Of a DNA stretch of 64,000 nt, positions 12,601 through 23,136 are shown in pieces (the stretch's first letter is position 1; every line of letters begins with the position of its first letter). The notes below the pieces were generated by a model, which was not told the DNA's origin, did no database searches, and saw only the letters and a list, made by a program, of their open reading frames with translations. The DNA is from Brachypodium distachyon. Its lineage: Eukaryota; Streptophyta; Magnoliopsida; Poales; Poaceae. The stretch is taken from NCBI RefSeq assembly GCF_000005505.3, contig NC_016133.3, forward strand, positions 16,616,001 through 16,680,000. The letters run 5' to 3'. Made by a program: the position numbers and the translations under genes.

Positions 12601-14022
12601 AGTTCTAGGTCTTTGTTGAGTTTCCATTTATTGAACCACGTAATATTTGGGATTTCTGTGTGCATAACTGGAATGATAGAAACATAGAGACTAGAGTTAC
12701 ATTCTTATTTCATATGAGCATAAATGGCAAGATTTCATTTAATGAAGACAACCCACTGTCCAGCCTTGGCTCAACTCAGCTTGTTTGTAAGCCAAGGCCA
12801 AGTTGTAGAAGTGCTCAAGCTTGTTTGTTAAGCCAATTCTGCGTAGTTGGCAAGCCTTTAGCTTTTCTTTTCAGCTCTAAGCATATCAAAGTGGGTATGC
12901 TGATATGACTGCGAACTCCAGTTGCAACATGACCATACATACAGGCTCAACCATAATACACACACATGTATGTAAAATTAGGTATTTTGCATACATTTTG
13001 CCATCATTATCTAATTATGCTACTAAGAGGAGTTATGGGAAGACGAGAAAATAATGCATGCAACAAAACATTATTTAACTAAAGTTGTATGCACCAAAGC
13101 CATGTTGAAAACATTGGAGCAATTGCTCTACATAATCTGACTAAGTTATTTGATCCACTACCTGAGTATTCCTGAAATTGTATAAAACTGAACATAGAGC
13201 GTTTACAAATGAACATAGGCACGCCACCTTTTGGGCCCTTCGTACTAAAATCATTGTTGTATGTAGTTTAAAATTTAATTTTTGGTACTTCTAAGCTTGT
13301 TCTTAGGTAGCATTTTTTTCAACTTTACTATTGCAGCACTAATCTGATCTCAAGGAAAAAAATACGTCTTTGTGCTCAACATCCTTGGCGTTAATTTGGT
13401 TCATATTTCGGTGATGAAAGTTAGCAAGCTGCGTTCAAGTGAAACTAGGAAACACTTTGAACATATTCTTTTGGTCTTTCTTGATCCATCTGATTGGACC
13501 TTCATATTCTCCAGGAAATTTGAAGTTATTATGTATAGCATTGCTGTTCTTTCTGCCTGTCCTCGTTTCTTCAACTATATATCTTCGTGCCTCGGTCATA
13601 TATGTGTGCAATACTAGATTTGGATACACTGTGTTTTGTTTTGTTCATTCTGATGTGCCAACTTCTTATTTTGAACTTGCAGTGAGATGATCCAGCACAG
13701 ACCATACAACCAGAAAGTTGACGTGTACAGTTTCGGCATTGTGCTGTGGGAGCTAATTACCGGGACCCTTCCTTTTGCAAAAATGACGGCAGTGCAAGCT
13801 GCATTTGCTGTGGTGAACAAGGGCGTCCGCCCAACAATACCCCATGACTGCCTCCCAGCCCTTGGGGAGATCATGACCAGGTGCTGGGATGCAAATCCCG
13901 ACGTCCGTCCTCCGTTCACCGATGTTGTCAGGATGCTGGAGCATGTGGAGATGGAGGTCCTTACTTCTGTCCGCAGGGCCAGATTCCGGTGTTGCATCTC
14001 CCAACCGATGACACTGGACTGA
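6669..14022 (+). CDS. Raf-like (group C MAPKKK) Ser/Thr protein kinase
   Basis: Two coding exons, 6669-7582 and 13683-14022, join in phase to 417 codons. The donor is CC/GTAAGT and the acceptor TTGCAG; the junction restores the APE motif of the activation segment. The N-terminal 120 residues are Ser/Met/Gly-rich. The kinase domain shows a glycine loop ([11 protein letters not shown]), VAIK with Lys163, HRDLKSDN with Asp262, DFG at 280-282 and a tyrosine-kinase-like subdomain VIII. The protein ends with a basic Cys-containing tail (RARFRCC). The whole resembles the Arabidopsis RAF22/RAF28 clade of cytosolic kinases. ATG ATG at 6669 gives the longest N-terminus in good context. The 6.1-kb intron is unusually large and repeat-filled. 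No catalytic residue is missing, so the protein should be active. Confidence 0.95.
8932..9120. repeat. 80-bp tandem repeat, two full copies and one partial
   Basis: Copies start at 8932, 9012 and 9093 with TCCATTT. The first two continue through AAGTCAATAAATGCTAATTG to GTCTTAGGCTTC with few differences. The third is cut short by the GC-rich insert that follows. Confidence 0.9.
9140..9660. repeat. GC-rich insert of unknown origin in kinase intron
   Basis: This block is much more GC-rich than the surrounding intron. It ends with a palindrome at 9609-9628 (GGTAGGGC, GG, GCGCCCTACC). Short open frames on both strands are low-complexity Pro/Ser/Arg/Gly and match no family I know. A transposon fragment is the likeliest explanation. 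Confidence 0.4.
9815..9927. mobile_element. Stowaway-type MITE, 113 bp
   Basis: Terminal inverted repeats CTCCCTCCGTCCCATATTAA and its complement enclose an AT-rich core, flanked by TA on both sides (9813-9814 and 9928-9929). It lies in the kinase intron. Confidence 0.93.
9960..10950. repeat. hAT-like repeat region with direct repeats
   Basis: An approximately 75-bp block containing ATCGAGT..GGTGCTGA..CATCCAAGT occurs near 10278 and again near 10882 in the same orientation, each flanked by ACTAGTC motifs. Between them are many GAATA/GGATA words resembling the subterminal arrays of Ac/Ds-like elements. I could not fix the ends or a target-site duplication, so the class is tentative. Confidence 0.35.
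12368..12600. repeat. 117-bp tandem duplication in kinase intron
   Basis: A unit beginning GAGAAATTATATTAATGGC at 12368 recurs at 12485. Both copies include a conserved segment CATTGAAAATTATCCATAAA. A few substitutions indicate some age. Confidence 0.85.
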
Positions 14023-16528
14023 ACCAGGCGAAATCCAGAAGAAGAAAGCAACCTGGAGAGAAGTTGAAGTCCTTGTATTTATCATATTAATAGACTTGTG
14101 ATGCAGCAGAAGCAGAAAGCCCACCCCAGCACACTGTGTGTGCTTGGGCGTAATACGATCTCCCTTTACGTATTTATCTTAGACCATACCCTAGTCTCTA
14201 TCGTTGTCGTAAAACTGTCAGTTGTACTAGAGACAGCTTTATCCTTAACATCTTGAAAACATCATGCAGGTTTCCTTTTGTTGTAATGACCGGCATACAT
14301 GTTCCTGCTGCCCTGTCCGTGTGTTATCCATCCTGCAGGAACATGAGCAAGCTTTGATGCTTCATAGTATATATAGTATGTACAATCACCTGGTTTGGTT
14401 TTGTCTATGTCAGCATCATTTAACCTAGTTGTATGCAGCACGTCAGTTATGTCTAACGAGTTCACTGTTCTGTCAATGCTTTATTGTTTTGCTCAATTTT
14501 TTTTCAGTTGCAGGTCGTTGGAAGAGAAAAAAAAACAGGGGAGCCAGAGAAGGAAAAATCAAGGTGAGTTAGCACATCATTTTACATCCAGCTGCTTTTA
14601 GAGTCGTTTGGATGGTGAGGCGCAGACGATTTTCCTATCATGATATTGCGAACTCCGGGGATCTGCGTGCTATAACAACATGAAGTAAGGTTCGTAGTTG
14701 TAGATAATTTGATTATACCACAAAAACTAACATATGCACATCCAGCGATGTACATCTAGGATATCTAATTTTTCAGGTTTTTTCTAACACACGGTAGCGT
14801 GCCTTTTGAATTTACACCATTCCTTTTTCCTTGCGAGGCAGCACGGTCATTTGACCATGGTCAAACCCATTGGCCTAGTACGGCTTAATAGGATTAATGT
14901 GAGCAATTTTACATACGCACGGGGGTTTTGAGCAAAATAGCAAACCTGAGTAAACAGCCCACGTGTCTCTCCTTACTGGCCAGGACCTCTAATGAATCCG
15001 CGTCTCAACTTTCAACATTTAGGACTAGTCCACCCTAATTTTCAAGAATTTAAACTAAATTGCTCCTGCGTCTTAAGTATTTGGACTGTCACTGTATTTA
15101 CCTCTTGATAGAATACTCATATCAACAAGGTAAGCGTGATTGGCTCAGAGCAATTTGAGGATGGGTGAGCGACCGGGAAGTTTCTCTCGGGATTACATGA
15201 GTGAGTACAAAAAGTGCTGGAAAGACATGTGTCAGATGGCACGCTGCTATCCATCTGATGTTTTTTATCGTACACATGGAAGAAGAATCGGATGTGGACC
15301 TCGCATGAGAAGTTTTCCCCACACCCACCACATGCCCAAGTATACATGGCTCACTGGGTATTGGTCTCATTTACCAGGCCGAAGAACTGCCCCCGCCTCA
15401 CACACCTCCCCATTAGCCTCTTGCTCAGATCATCCTCTCAGCGGAAATTCCAATTCTATTCGGATTGCACTATCGTCGACGAGGAGCAAGAGAATCGGAA
15501 TTTTCCTTGAGATGATCCACGGTGCAATGTGACTCGCATGACGCATGGTACCGAGAAAAGCGGCATCACGGGCTCACGTCACCGAGACAACTAGTGGAAG
15601 GGGAGGTAAGATCGGGAGAGTCCGAAGGTTGAGGAGAGAGGACAAGGGCCGACGACAAGTATAACATGGGAGGCTATGGTTTAAATTTTAAAACGAGATG
15701 GATCGAGTAGAAATAGTTGGGTGGTATGGGAAATTGAGTTGGTGGGGAACTGAGAGGAATTGGTGAGCACGACAAGGATTTAAGAGTTTCTCACTCTATA
15801 TATGCATGAGACTACATATCCCCCATTATGTCATATGGCTTTGCCGGTTGATGGGTACGGGTAGGACAATCTATCTCACTCCCCCTCCACCCGTCGGTTC
15901 ATGTTTTTTCGTTTACACACCGTTGGTGACAAATACATACCACCAGGTGACCCTAATAGGTTAAAAACCAATGATACACCGACCGACATTATGACATTAT
16001 TATGCAACGGAGTATGTCTTTAAACTGACGCTATACGATCTATATAATTTGTTGGCATTAAATGCAAAGATGTACGATAGAAAAAGGTCGATCGGACCAA
16101 CTATTCACGGAAGAGTCAATTCTCCCATCTATCTTATTTCTCTTACCTTCGGCATCGGTGTAAATTTCAAATAAGATGACATCCAAGATCGATGCCTTTA
16201 GCCGCCACCGATCTAATCTATCGGGCTGCTTTCGCAACGCGTGGGACTGGAAGAGCTAACCTCTGTACGACGCTACCGTGAAATTGACTAATACATTTTA
16301 TTTTTTTGACTAATTCATTATTTTTGTCCCTTGGGTTCCGATAGTCTGCGATTGCAGCCAACCTAGTCTAATTTCATTAAGCCAACCTAGTCAAATTGAT
16401 AACGATGTTGAGGATACAACAAATATAAGATGATATCCTTTGCACTGATTTAATCTGCTGATCGAGCGTGTATATATATATATATATATTTAACCTTGTT
16501 TATTCATGGTAATACTACGGACATCTTC
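14023..16528. other. Kinase 3' UTR and intergenic repeat remnants
   Basis: The first 250 nt are presumably the kinase 3' UTR. Around 15134-15260 there is a primer-binding-site-like word (TGGCTCAGAGCA) followed by sequence resembling the start of an LTR-retrotransposon interior. A short (TA)n tract sits at about 16471-16490, just upstream of the first oxidase gene. No gene was recognised. Confidence 0.5.
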
Positions 16529-16538
16529 CTATTTAAGG
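16529..16538 (+). promoter_or_regulatory. TATA box of first gulonolactone-oxidase gene
   Basis: CTATTTAAGG lies 57 nt before the ATG. The same word, with the same following GC-rich bases, occurs at equivalent positions before the other two oxidase genes. Confidence 0.7.
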
Positions 16539-16594
16539 CCCAGCTAGCTGGCGAAGCAAGCAGCACACAAGAAGATATTCCATTAAACTGAAGA

Positions 16595-18346
16595 ATGGGC
16601 AGCAACTTCGTCCTCGCGGTTCTCTTCCTGCTCCTGATCCCCATGGCGGGCTGCAGCCCCCCGGCGGAGCCGGTGATTTGCACGCAAGGGACGTCCGATT
16701 GCACCGTCACCAACACCTACGGCTCCTTCCCGGACCGCACGCTCTGCCACGCCGCCACCGTCATGTACCCGCGCACCGAGGAGGAGGTCATCGCCGCCGT
16801 GGCCGCCGCGGTGTCCGCCAAGCGGAAGCTCAGGGTGGCCACCAAGCACTCCCACGGCATCCCCAAGCTGGCGTGCCCTGGCGGCCACGACGGGGCCATC
16901 GTCAGCACGGCGCTGCTCAACCGGACAGTGAGTGTCGACGCCGCGAACCGGCTCATGACGGTGGAGAGCGGCATGCTCCTCCGGGACGTGATCCAGGCAG
17001 CTGCCGCGGCGGGGCTGTCCCTGTCGCAGTCGCCCTACTTCTACGGGCTTACCATCGGCGGCATGATGTCGACGGGTGCCCACGGGAGCTCCCTGTGGGG
17101 CAAGGGCGGCGCCGTGCACGAGTACATCGTCGGGATGAGGATCGTGACCCCTGCGCTGGAGAGCGAGGGGTTTGCCATTGTTAGAGAGCTCGCGGCTGGT
17201 GACCCGGACATGGACGCCGCGAAAGTCTCCATCGGCGTCCTCGGCGTCGTCACCCAGATCACTCTGGCATTGCAGCCATTGTTTAAGCGGTCGGTCACGT
17301 TGCTGAAGCGCAACGACTCCGACTTCCCGGAGCAGATTGCCACATGGGGCCGGCTCCATGAGTTCGGCGACATGACGTGGGTGCCAGCGCTGGGCGAGGT
17401 GGTCTACCGCGAGGACGACCGGGTGGACGTCTCCACGCCGGGCAACGGCCTCAACGGGCAGCCCCTCTTCCGCTCCACTCCCACGCGCGAGGCCATCGAA
17501 GCGAGAGCCTTGGAGGAGCGACTGCAGCAGACCAACGCCACCGACGTCGCTCGGTGCGAGGCGTTGCGGCGGCAAGTAGCTGAGGCCGAGCGGGTGGGCA
17601 ATGGCTTCACGAACGACGGCATCGCCTTCACGGGGTTCCCCGTGGTGGGGTTCCAACACCGGATCCAAACGTCCGGAGGATGCATCGACAGCCCGGAGGA
17701 CGGGCTCGCCTCCTCCTGTGTCTGGGACCCACGCATCCGGGGCACCTTCTACTACAACGCCGGCTTTAGCGTCCCGCTCTCCAAAGCGTCGGCTTTCGTC
17801 GCCGAGATGCAGCAGCTCAGGGACCTCAACCCGGACGCGTTCTGCGCCGCCGTGGACCCTAGGGTGGGCCTTCTCATCCGGTACGTGAAGGCCTCCTCGG
17901 CGTACCTCGGGAAACCCGTGGACTCGGTCGTCTTCGACATCCTCTACTACCGGAGCCGCATCGACGGCACACCGCGCGCGCATGCCGACGTGGTGGACGA
18001 GCTGGAGCAGCTGGCGTTTCGCAAGTACAGCGGGCTCCCGCACTGGGGAAAGAACCGGGAATTCGCCTTCGACGGCGCCATCGCCAAGTACCCGAACGTC
18101 GGGAAGTTCCTTAAGGTGAAAGGAAGGTATGACCCCGACGGGCTCTTCTCCAGCGAGTGGACGGACAAGGTGCTTGGGATAAGTGGGAACCCAACCACCA
18201 TCGAGAAGCGTTGCGCCATCGAAGGGCTCTGCGTCTGCTCCGAGGACTGGCATTGCGCCCCCGAGCAGGGATACTTCTGCAGGCCCGGGAAGGTGTATCC
18301 GGAGGCCAGAGTTTGTTCGTTCCAACCCACTGGTCACCGGGATTAG
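16595..18346 (+). CDS. L-gulonolactone-oxidase-like FAD enzyme, copy 1
   Basis: Single-exon gene of 583 residues. Residues 1-20 form a signal peptide (MGSNFVLAVLFLLLIPMAG), so it is probably secreted. An FAD-binding PCMH domain spans about 55-235 with the KHSH segment at 84-87 and the GLTIGG..STGAHGSSLWG loop at about 151-169. A C-terminal aldonolactone-oxidase domain follows with the HWGK motif at 483-486 that marks this family. The last 50 residues are Cys-rich. Family members oxidise L-gulono-1,4-lactone or related lactones toward ascorbate; plant forms are often poor or specialised enzymes, so the substrate is inferred. The gene is convergent with copy 2. Its high GC3 makes the opposite strand open as well, which is not a gene. 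Confidence 0.94.
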   Translation: MGSNFVLAVLFLLLIPMAGCSPPAEPVICTQGTSDCTVTNTYGSFPDRTLCHAATVMYPRTEEEVIAAVAAAVSAKRKLRVATKHSHGIPKLACPGGHDGAIVSTALLNRTVSVDAANRLMTVESGMLLRDVIQAAAAAGLSLSQSPYFYGLTIGGMMSTGAHGSSLWGKGGAVHEYIVGMRIVTPALESEGFAIVRELAAGDPDMDAAKVSIGVLGVVTQITLALQPLFKRSVTLLKRNDSDFPEQIATWGRLHEFGDMTWVPALGEVVYREDDRVDVSTPGNGLNGQPLFRSTPTREAIEARALEERLQQTNATDVARCEALRRQVAEAERVGNGFTNDGIAFTGFPVVGFQHRIQTSGGCIDSPEDGLASSCVWDPRIRGTFYYNAGFSVPLSKASAFVAEMQQLRDLNPDAFCAAVDPRVGLLIRYVKASSAYLGKPVDSVVFDILYYRSRIDGTPRAHADVVDELEQLAFRKYSGLPHWGKNREFAFDGAIAKYPNVGKFLKVKGRYDPDGLFSSEWTDKVLGISGNPTTIEKRCAIEGLCVCSEDWHCAPEQGYFCRPGKVYPEARVCSFQPTGHRD

Positions 18347-18791
18347 GAACGATGACGAGGGCTAAGACACCTCTCCGGCTGGCCATACATTGGTTCTTCT
18401 ATAAACAAACACTACAACTATCCACATGTGCAATAAGGACATCTCTAATGGATTGTATGTTAGGAGATTGTCCAAGTCATCAACCAACTACACATCATGC
18501 AACTAAAATAAATTGTGTCTAAGTGGGGCAATAAGAGGTGAGAGAGTATAAGTTGTGTGTGCAACTAAAGTTTACACTTCCCTTTCGAAATATTGTATTT
18601 GTACAAGCAGTCCTTTACATGCAAAGTGATAAATTATCGTTTGGTCTCCTGTGTTATATGAACTGGATGATACCCCGCGTGTTGTGGTAAGACTTTTGGC
18701 CTTTTAATCTTTTAGAACATGTTTCGAGAGACGCATGCATTTCTCAAAAAACAAACAAATAAGACATTAATTAAGGATCACATTTAATTTT

Positions 18792-19366
18792 GAGTTAATT
18801 TGATCTATGCCGCTCTCTATTTCACCGGTTGGAGATATGCCATTACAAAAATTTACTTGGAGAAATGCCACTCTAACTTTCTTATACCTCTATCAATGCT
18901 ATTCTGTCCACTTAAGACCAACAAGTGTTCATAAAATACATGTATTTCAGCGTGTACAGCAGTATTTATCATAATACCCCTATTTACAACGTTCAACAGT
19001 ACGTTCGAGTCCTCCAGGTGCCATAAAGGTTCAAAAAAATTCAAATTTGGCCAAAATTCAATCTTCTAAGAAAAATCTATAAAACTTGCAGAAAATACAA
19101 AACAGTAATATGAGTCCACCGTTGAGGACGGGATATGAGGAACGCGTGGGGAATAAGAGGAATAGAACTGTTTGACTTGGGATGGGAAAAAAACTGTTCG
19201 TATAGAGTTATGTCTATATGTATTTAGACAGTATACGTGCTGGTATTGGACAAAATGGCATGAATAGAGGTATAAAAAAGTTAGAGTGGCATTTTTCCAA
19301 ATCAAGTTTTTGTAATGGCATATTTCCAACCGGTGAAAATTATAATGGCATAGATCCAATTAACTC
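18792..19366. mobile_element. Mutator-type MITE, 575 bp with long inverted repeats
   Basis: The ends are long inverted repeats (over 100 bp) starting GAGTTAATT and including CACCGGTTGGA and ATGCCACTCTAACTT. The element is flanked by a perfect 9-bp duplication, TTTAATTTT, at 18783-18791 and 19367-19375. A 9-bp target duplication and long terminal repeats are the marks of Mutator-like elements. No transposase is encoded. Confidence 0.9.
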
Positions 19367-19375
19367 TTTAATTTT

Positions 19376-20798
19376 ATAAACATGTTAATGCTAGCCGGAT
19401 ATATTTTTATACCAACTTAAAACGACGATTCGACTCAGCAGAAATTAAAGTTTGGTTGGGACTTCAAATGAGGCATTTATTTATCTGTAAGAAAATTTTC
19501 AAATTTGTGCAGAACAAAGTATTAAGCACTGGAAGATAAAATAAAGCACACCTAAAACATCACATACATGGTCTCAACATCCCAAGACAGCTTGAATAAT
19601 ACTTTTCTTAAAAGGAAAAAAGAAATATGTAATACACAAAAGATAGAACAAAAAGAGATGGTTATCATTAAGTTGTACCTTGACTAAAGATTTCGAACAG
19701 ATGCTTTTGTCTTCTTTATTTAAAAAAAACAATGATTAGAAATCAGAGTCAACAAACTATGATAATGTTTTAATTTATTGTACATTGGTCACATGATTCA
19801 TGCAGCTAGCTAGTTTATGATTTCTTGGCGATATGCAATTAGGACTTTAGGATGACATGAATGAAACATAAGCAATATTTGTTACGTATACCTCAAAAGT
19901 ACTTGTACTCTGATTGAAAGAAACAGAGGCACACGTGAGTACTGAAATAAGAAATTGATTTAGTGAAAAACCATAGCAGACTTGCGGATACAGGCATCAT
20001 CTCAAATGATCTCATTTTGATCTACATGGCGCCTGAGAAATTTTTATCTTCACAAATGAAAAATAGGAAAAAAAGCAAATGAAGGATAAATCATGAGTCG
20101 ATTTCAATCTTACTAAATCAAAATTACAAACCAAATCATGCAGACTGCGTCTGGCGACCGTGCTGTCGACTGCAGTCGCCTCACGGCGGAGCGGAACCTG
20201 GACGGCTCACACCTTCTCCTCTCCCGGTCTCCCCCATGCCCCCCGCGCCTTGGGCCAACGCCCTTGCCGCCTTAAGGCCCACTGCAGAAAATGCCACCAC
20301 GCCGGGGAGAAGAAGAAACGCACTGCTCAAGGCCCATGGAACGGCCCATATCGGCCGGAATGGCCAATATGCACGGGATCAAGAGAGCGCGATGCCGGAC
20401 GTGATCGAGGGACTGCCTACGATGGGAAAAGAGGTGACGTGGCAGCAGGAGAATTTTCCGGAATTTATAGTCAAACACACGGTCCCATCGATGGTCCAAT
20501 GGCCCAGAAATCAATTTATGTCTAACTAAAATTCAGGAGACTTAGATATTGCAAAACCATTATTTAAAAACGGGTGCGCAGATTAAAATTTTGTTGTACA
20601 ATGAACAAGGCTTAAACAACACAATTGCTTTATTATTATTTTTCGAGGAACAACACAATTATTTCACGATGGATTGCAGTAGTTACAAAGACCCACAACA
20701 TGCAGCCTGTTCACGAAAAAAAAAAATTTGATAGTGTCACATGCAGTACTTGTTTTATTTGTTCATGGAAGAAGCAATGGCCAGGTAGCTTGCCACTC
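19376..20798. other. Intergenic, between convergent oxidase genes
   Basis: AT-rich up to about 20140, then a GC-rich block (20150-20470) containing several GGCCCA words, and then an AT-rich segment near the 3' end of copy 2. Open frames in the GC-rich block are short and unlike known proteins. I recognise no gene. Confidence 0.5.
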
Positions 20799-22556
20799 CT
20801 AAGCCCGGTGACCAGTTGGTTGGAAGGAGCAAACCCTGGCCTTCTTATACACCTTCCCGGGCCGGCAGAAGTATCCCAGTTCAGGCGCACAGTGCGAGTC
20901 CTCGGAGCAGACGCAAAGCCCTTCAATGGCGCAGCCCTTCTCGATGCTGCTCGGGCTCCCACTGATCCCAAGCACCTTGTCCGTCCACTCGCTGGAGAAA
21001 AGCCCGTCCGGGTCATACCTTCCCTTCACCTTAAGGAACTTACCGGCATCCGGGTACTTTGCAATGGCTCCATCGAAGGCGAAGTCCCGGTTCTTCCCCC
21101 AGTGCGGACGCCCGCCGTACTTGGTTAGCGCCAGCTGCTCCAGCTCGTCCACCACGTCGGCGTGCACGCGCGGCGTGCCGTCGATGCGGCTCCGGTAGTA
21201 GACGATGTCGAAGACGACCGAGTCCTCCGGCATGCCGAGGTACGCCGTGGACGCCTTCACGTAGCGGAGGAACACCCCGAGCCGGGGGTCCACGGCGGCG
21301 CAGAACGCCGCCGAGTTGAGGTCCCTGAGCTTCTGCATCTCCGCGATGAACGCCGGCGCTTTGGAGAGCGGGACGCTGAAGCCGTCGTTCTCAAAGAAGC
21401 TGCCCCGGATGCGTGGGTCCCAGACGCAGGCGGTGGCCAGCCCGTCCTCCGGGCTGTCGATGCACCCGCCGGACGCCTGGATCCGGTGCTGGTACCCCAC
21501 CACGGGGAACCCCGTGAAGGAGACGCCGTCGTTCGTGAAGCCGTTGCCGAGCCGCTGCACCGCCGCCACTTGCCGCCGCAAGTCCTCGCACCGGGCGGCG
21601 TCGGTGGCGTTCGCCTGCTGCAACCGCTCCTCCAAAGCTCTCGCTTTGATGGCCTCGCGTGTGGCAGTGGAGCGGAAGAGGAGCACCTGGTTGAGCCGGC
21701 CGTTGCCCGGCGTGGAGACATCTACGCGGTCGTCGTCTCGGTATGCCACCTTGCCCAGAGCCGGCAGCCAGGCGATGTCGCCGAACTCATGGAGCCGGCC
21801 CCAGGAGGCGACCTGCTCCGGAAAGTCGGAGTCGTTGCGCGATACAAAGGTCAACGACCGCTTAAACAACGGCTGCAAGGATAGGGTGATCTGGGTGACG
21901 ACGCCGAGGACGCCAATGGAGACTTTCACCGCATCCAGGTCCGGGTCACCAGCGCAGAGCTCTCTAACCATGGCGAACCCCTTGCTTGCCGGCGCAGGGG
22001 TCACGATCCTCATCCCGACGACGTACTCGTGCACGGCGCCACCCTTGCCCCATAGGGAGCTCCCGTGCGCACCAGTGGAGAGGAGGCCGCCGATGGTGAC
22101 ACCATAGAAGTAGGGCGAGTGCGGTAGCGCCAGCCCCGCCGCGGCCGCCGCCTCGGTCAAGTCCCGGAGGAGCATGCCGCTCTCGACCGTCATGAGCCGC
22201 TTGGCGGCATCGACACGCACCGTCCGGTTGAGCCGCGCCGTGCTGATGATTGCGCCGTCATGGCCGCCGGGGCAGGCCAGCTTGGGGATGCTGTGCGAGT
22301 GCTTGGTGGCCACCTTGAGCTTCTGTTTCGCGGCCACGGCGGCGGCCACGGCGGCGATGACTTCCTCCTCGGTGGACGGGTACGTGACGCTGGCGGCGTG
22401 GCAGACCGTGCGGTCCGTGAAGGAGCCGTAGGAGTTGGTGATGATGCAGCCGGAGGTGCCGTGGGTGCACATCACCGGCTCCGGCGGGGGGCTGCTGCCC
22501 GCCATGGGGATCAGGAGCAGGAAGAGAGCCGCGAGGACGAAGCTCATGCTTTCCAT
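20799..22556 (-). CDS. L-gulonolactone-oxidase-like FAD enzyme, copy 2
   Basis: Single-exon gene of 585 residues, collinear with copy 1: signal peptide (MESMSFVLAALFLLLIPMAG), PCMH-type FAD domain with KHSH and GVTIGG..STGAHGSSLWG, aldonolactone-oxidase domain with HWGK, and a Cys-rich tail. It is intact. The 3' flank (AAGGCTTAAACAA) and the upstream region resemble those of copy 3, so these two arose by a duplication larger than the gene. A LINE fragment sits 0.6 kb upstream. Function as for copy 1; the substrate is not provable from sequence. Confidence 0.94.
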   Translation of the reverse strand: MESMSFVLAALFLLLIPMAGSSPPPEPVMCTHGTSGCIITNSYGSFTDRTVCHAASVTYPSTEEEVIAAVAAAVAAKQKLKVATKHSHSIPKLACPGGHDGAIISTARLNRTVRVDAAKRLMTVESGMLLRDLTEAAAAAGLALPHSPYFYGVTIGGLLSTGAHGSSLWGKGGAVHEYVVGMRIVTPAPASKGFAMVRELCAGDPDLDAVKVSIGVLGVVTQITLSLQPLFKRSLTFVSRNDSDFPEQVASWGRLHEFGDIAWLPALGKVAYRDDDRVDVSTPGNGRLNQVLLFRSTATREAIKARALEERLQQANATDAARCEDLRRQVAAVQRLGNGFTNDGVSFTGFPVVGYQHRIQASGGCIDSPEDGLATACVWDPRIRGSFFENDGFSVPLSKAPAFIAEMQKLRDLNSAAFCAAVDPRLGVFLRYVKASTAYLGMPEDSVVFDIVYYRSRIDGTPRVHADVVDELEQLALTKYGGRPHWGKNRDFAFDGAIAKYPDAGKFLKVKGRYDPDGLFSSEWTDKVLGISGSPSSIEKGCAIEGLCVCSEDSHCAPELGYFCRPGKVYKKARVCSFQPTGHRA

Positions 22557-22620
22557 TGTTCAATTTAATGAATTACCTCTTCTGTGCTCTTGCTTCTACT
22601 ACCCTGGCAAGCTGGCTAGG

Positions 22621-22630
22621 CCTTAAATAG
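22621..22630 (-). promoter_or_regulatory. TATA box of oxidase copy 2
   Basis: CTATTTAAGG on the minus strand, 65 nt before the ATG. The bases immediately upstream (GGAACTGC) represent the pre-insertion state of the site that carries a MITE in copy 3. Confidence 0.7.
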
Positions 22631-23136
22631 GCAGTTCCGTGAATATATATAATCTCTAGGAATGATCGCAAGAAAAAAGAAAAGGTTAAGGAACAAGAAC
22701 ATGGACATAGTCATGTTTGCACAAAATAGTTCATTTGTTTACGTCAGTTTGGGTCTTAGAAAATAAACCCTAACTTCTAATACCACCGTTGTTAGTCGTG
22801 GAAGTATTCATACACAGACATTCCAATGCTTATTAGTCGGCGGCTGCTAGACCTCCACTCTGACTTAATATTTGGTTGTACCAACAAAAAAACAGATTTT
22901 CTGAAAAAGTAAAACCATCATGTTACAATAACACATGAAAAATGACGACTAAATGCATGGATTCTCAGCCACACTTAAACGACTCAGTTAGTAATATAAA
23001 TCTCGAGTTTTATGCACCACGTCAACGATCTTGTCCCCAAATGGCATTGGCATCCCAAAAATCCAGACCATAGGAGATTAACTTACAAATGATGCTGATT
23101 TCACAATTACAAAGTTGAGTTTTTTTCCATAGTTTC

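Larger units (their letters stand above)
7583..13682 (+). other. 6.1-kb intron of the kinase gene, repeat-rich
   Basis: GT at 7583 and AG at 13682 give an exact codon join. The intron is AT-rich for its first 1.3 kb with nothing recognised. It then carries an 80-bp tandem repeat, a GC-rich insert (9140-9660), a Stowaway MITE, hAT-like sequence (about 9960-10950), unassigned repeat debris (10950-11660) and a 117-bp tandem duplication (12368-12600). I see no convincing gene inside it. Confidence 0.85.

Noticed and set aside
16583..18337. 584-codon open frame on the minus strand opposite oxidase copy 1
   Set aside because: A shadow of high GC3 coding sequence; the plus-strand product is a complete recognisable enzyme, and similar antisense frames appear, at different lengths, opposite copies 2 and 3.
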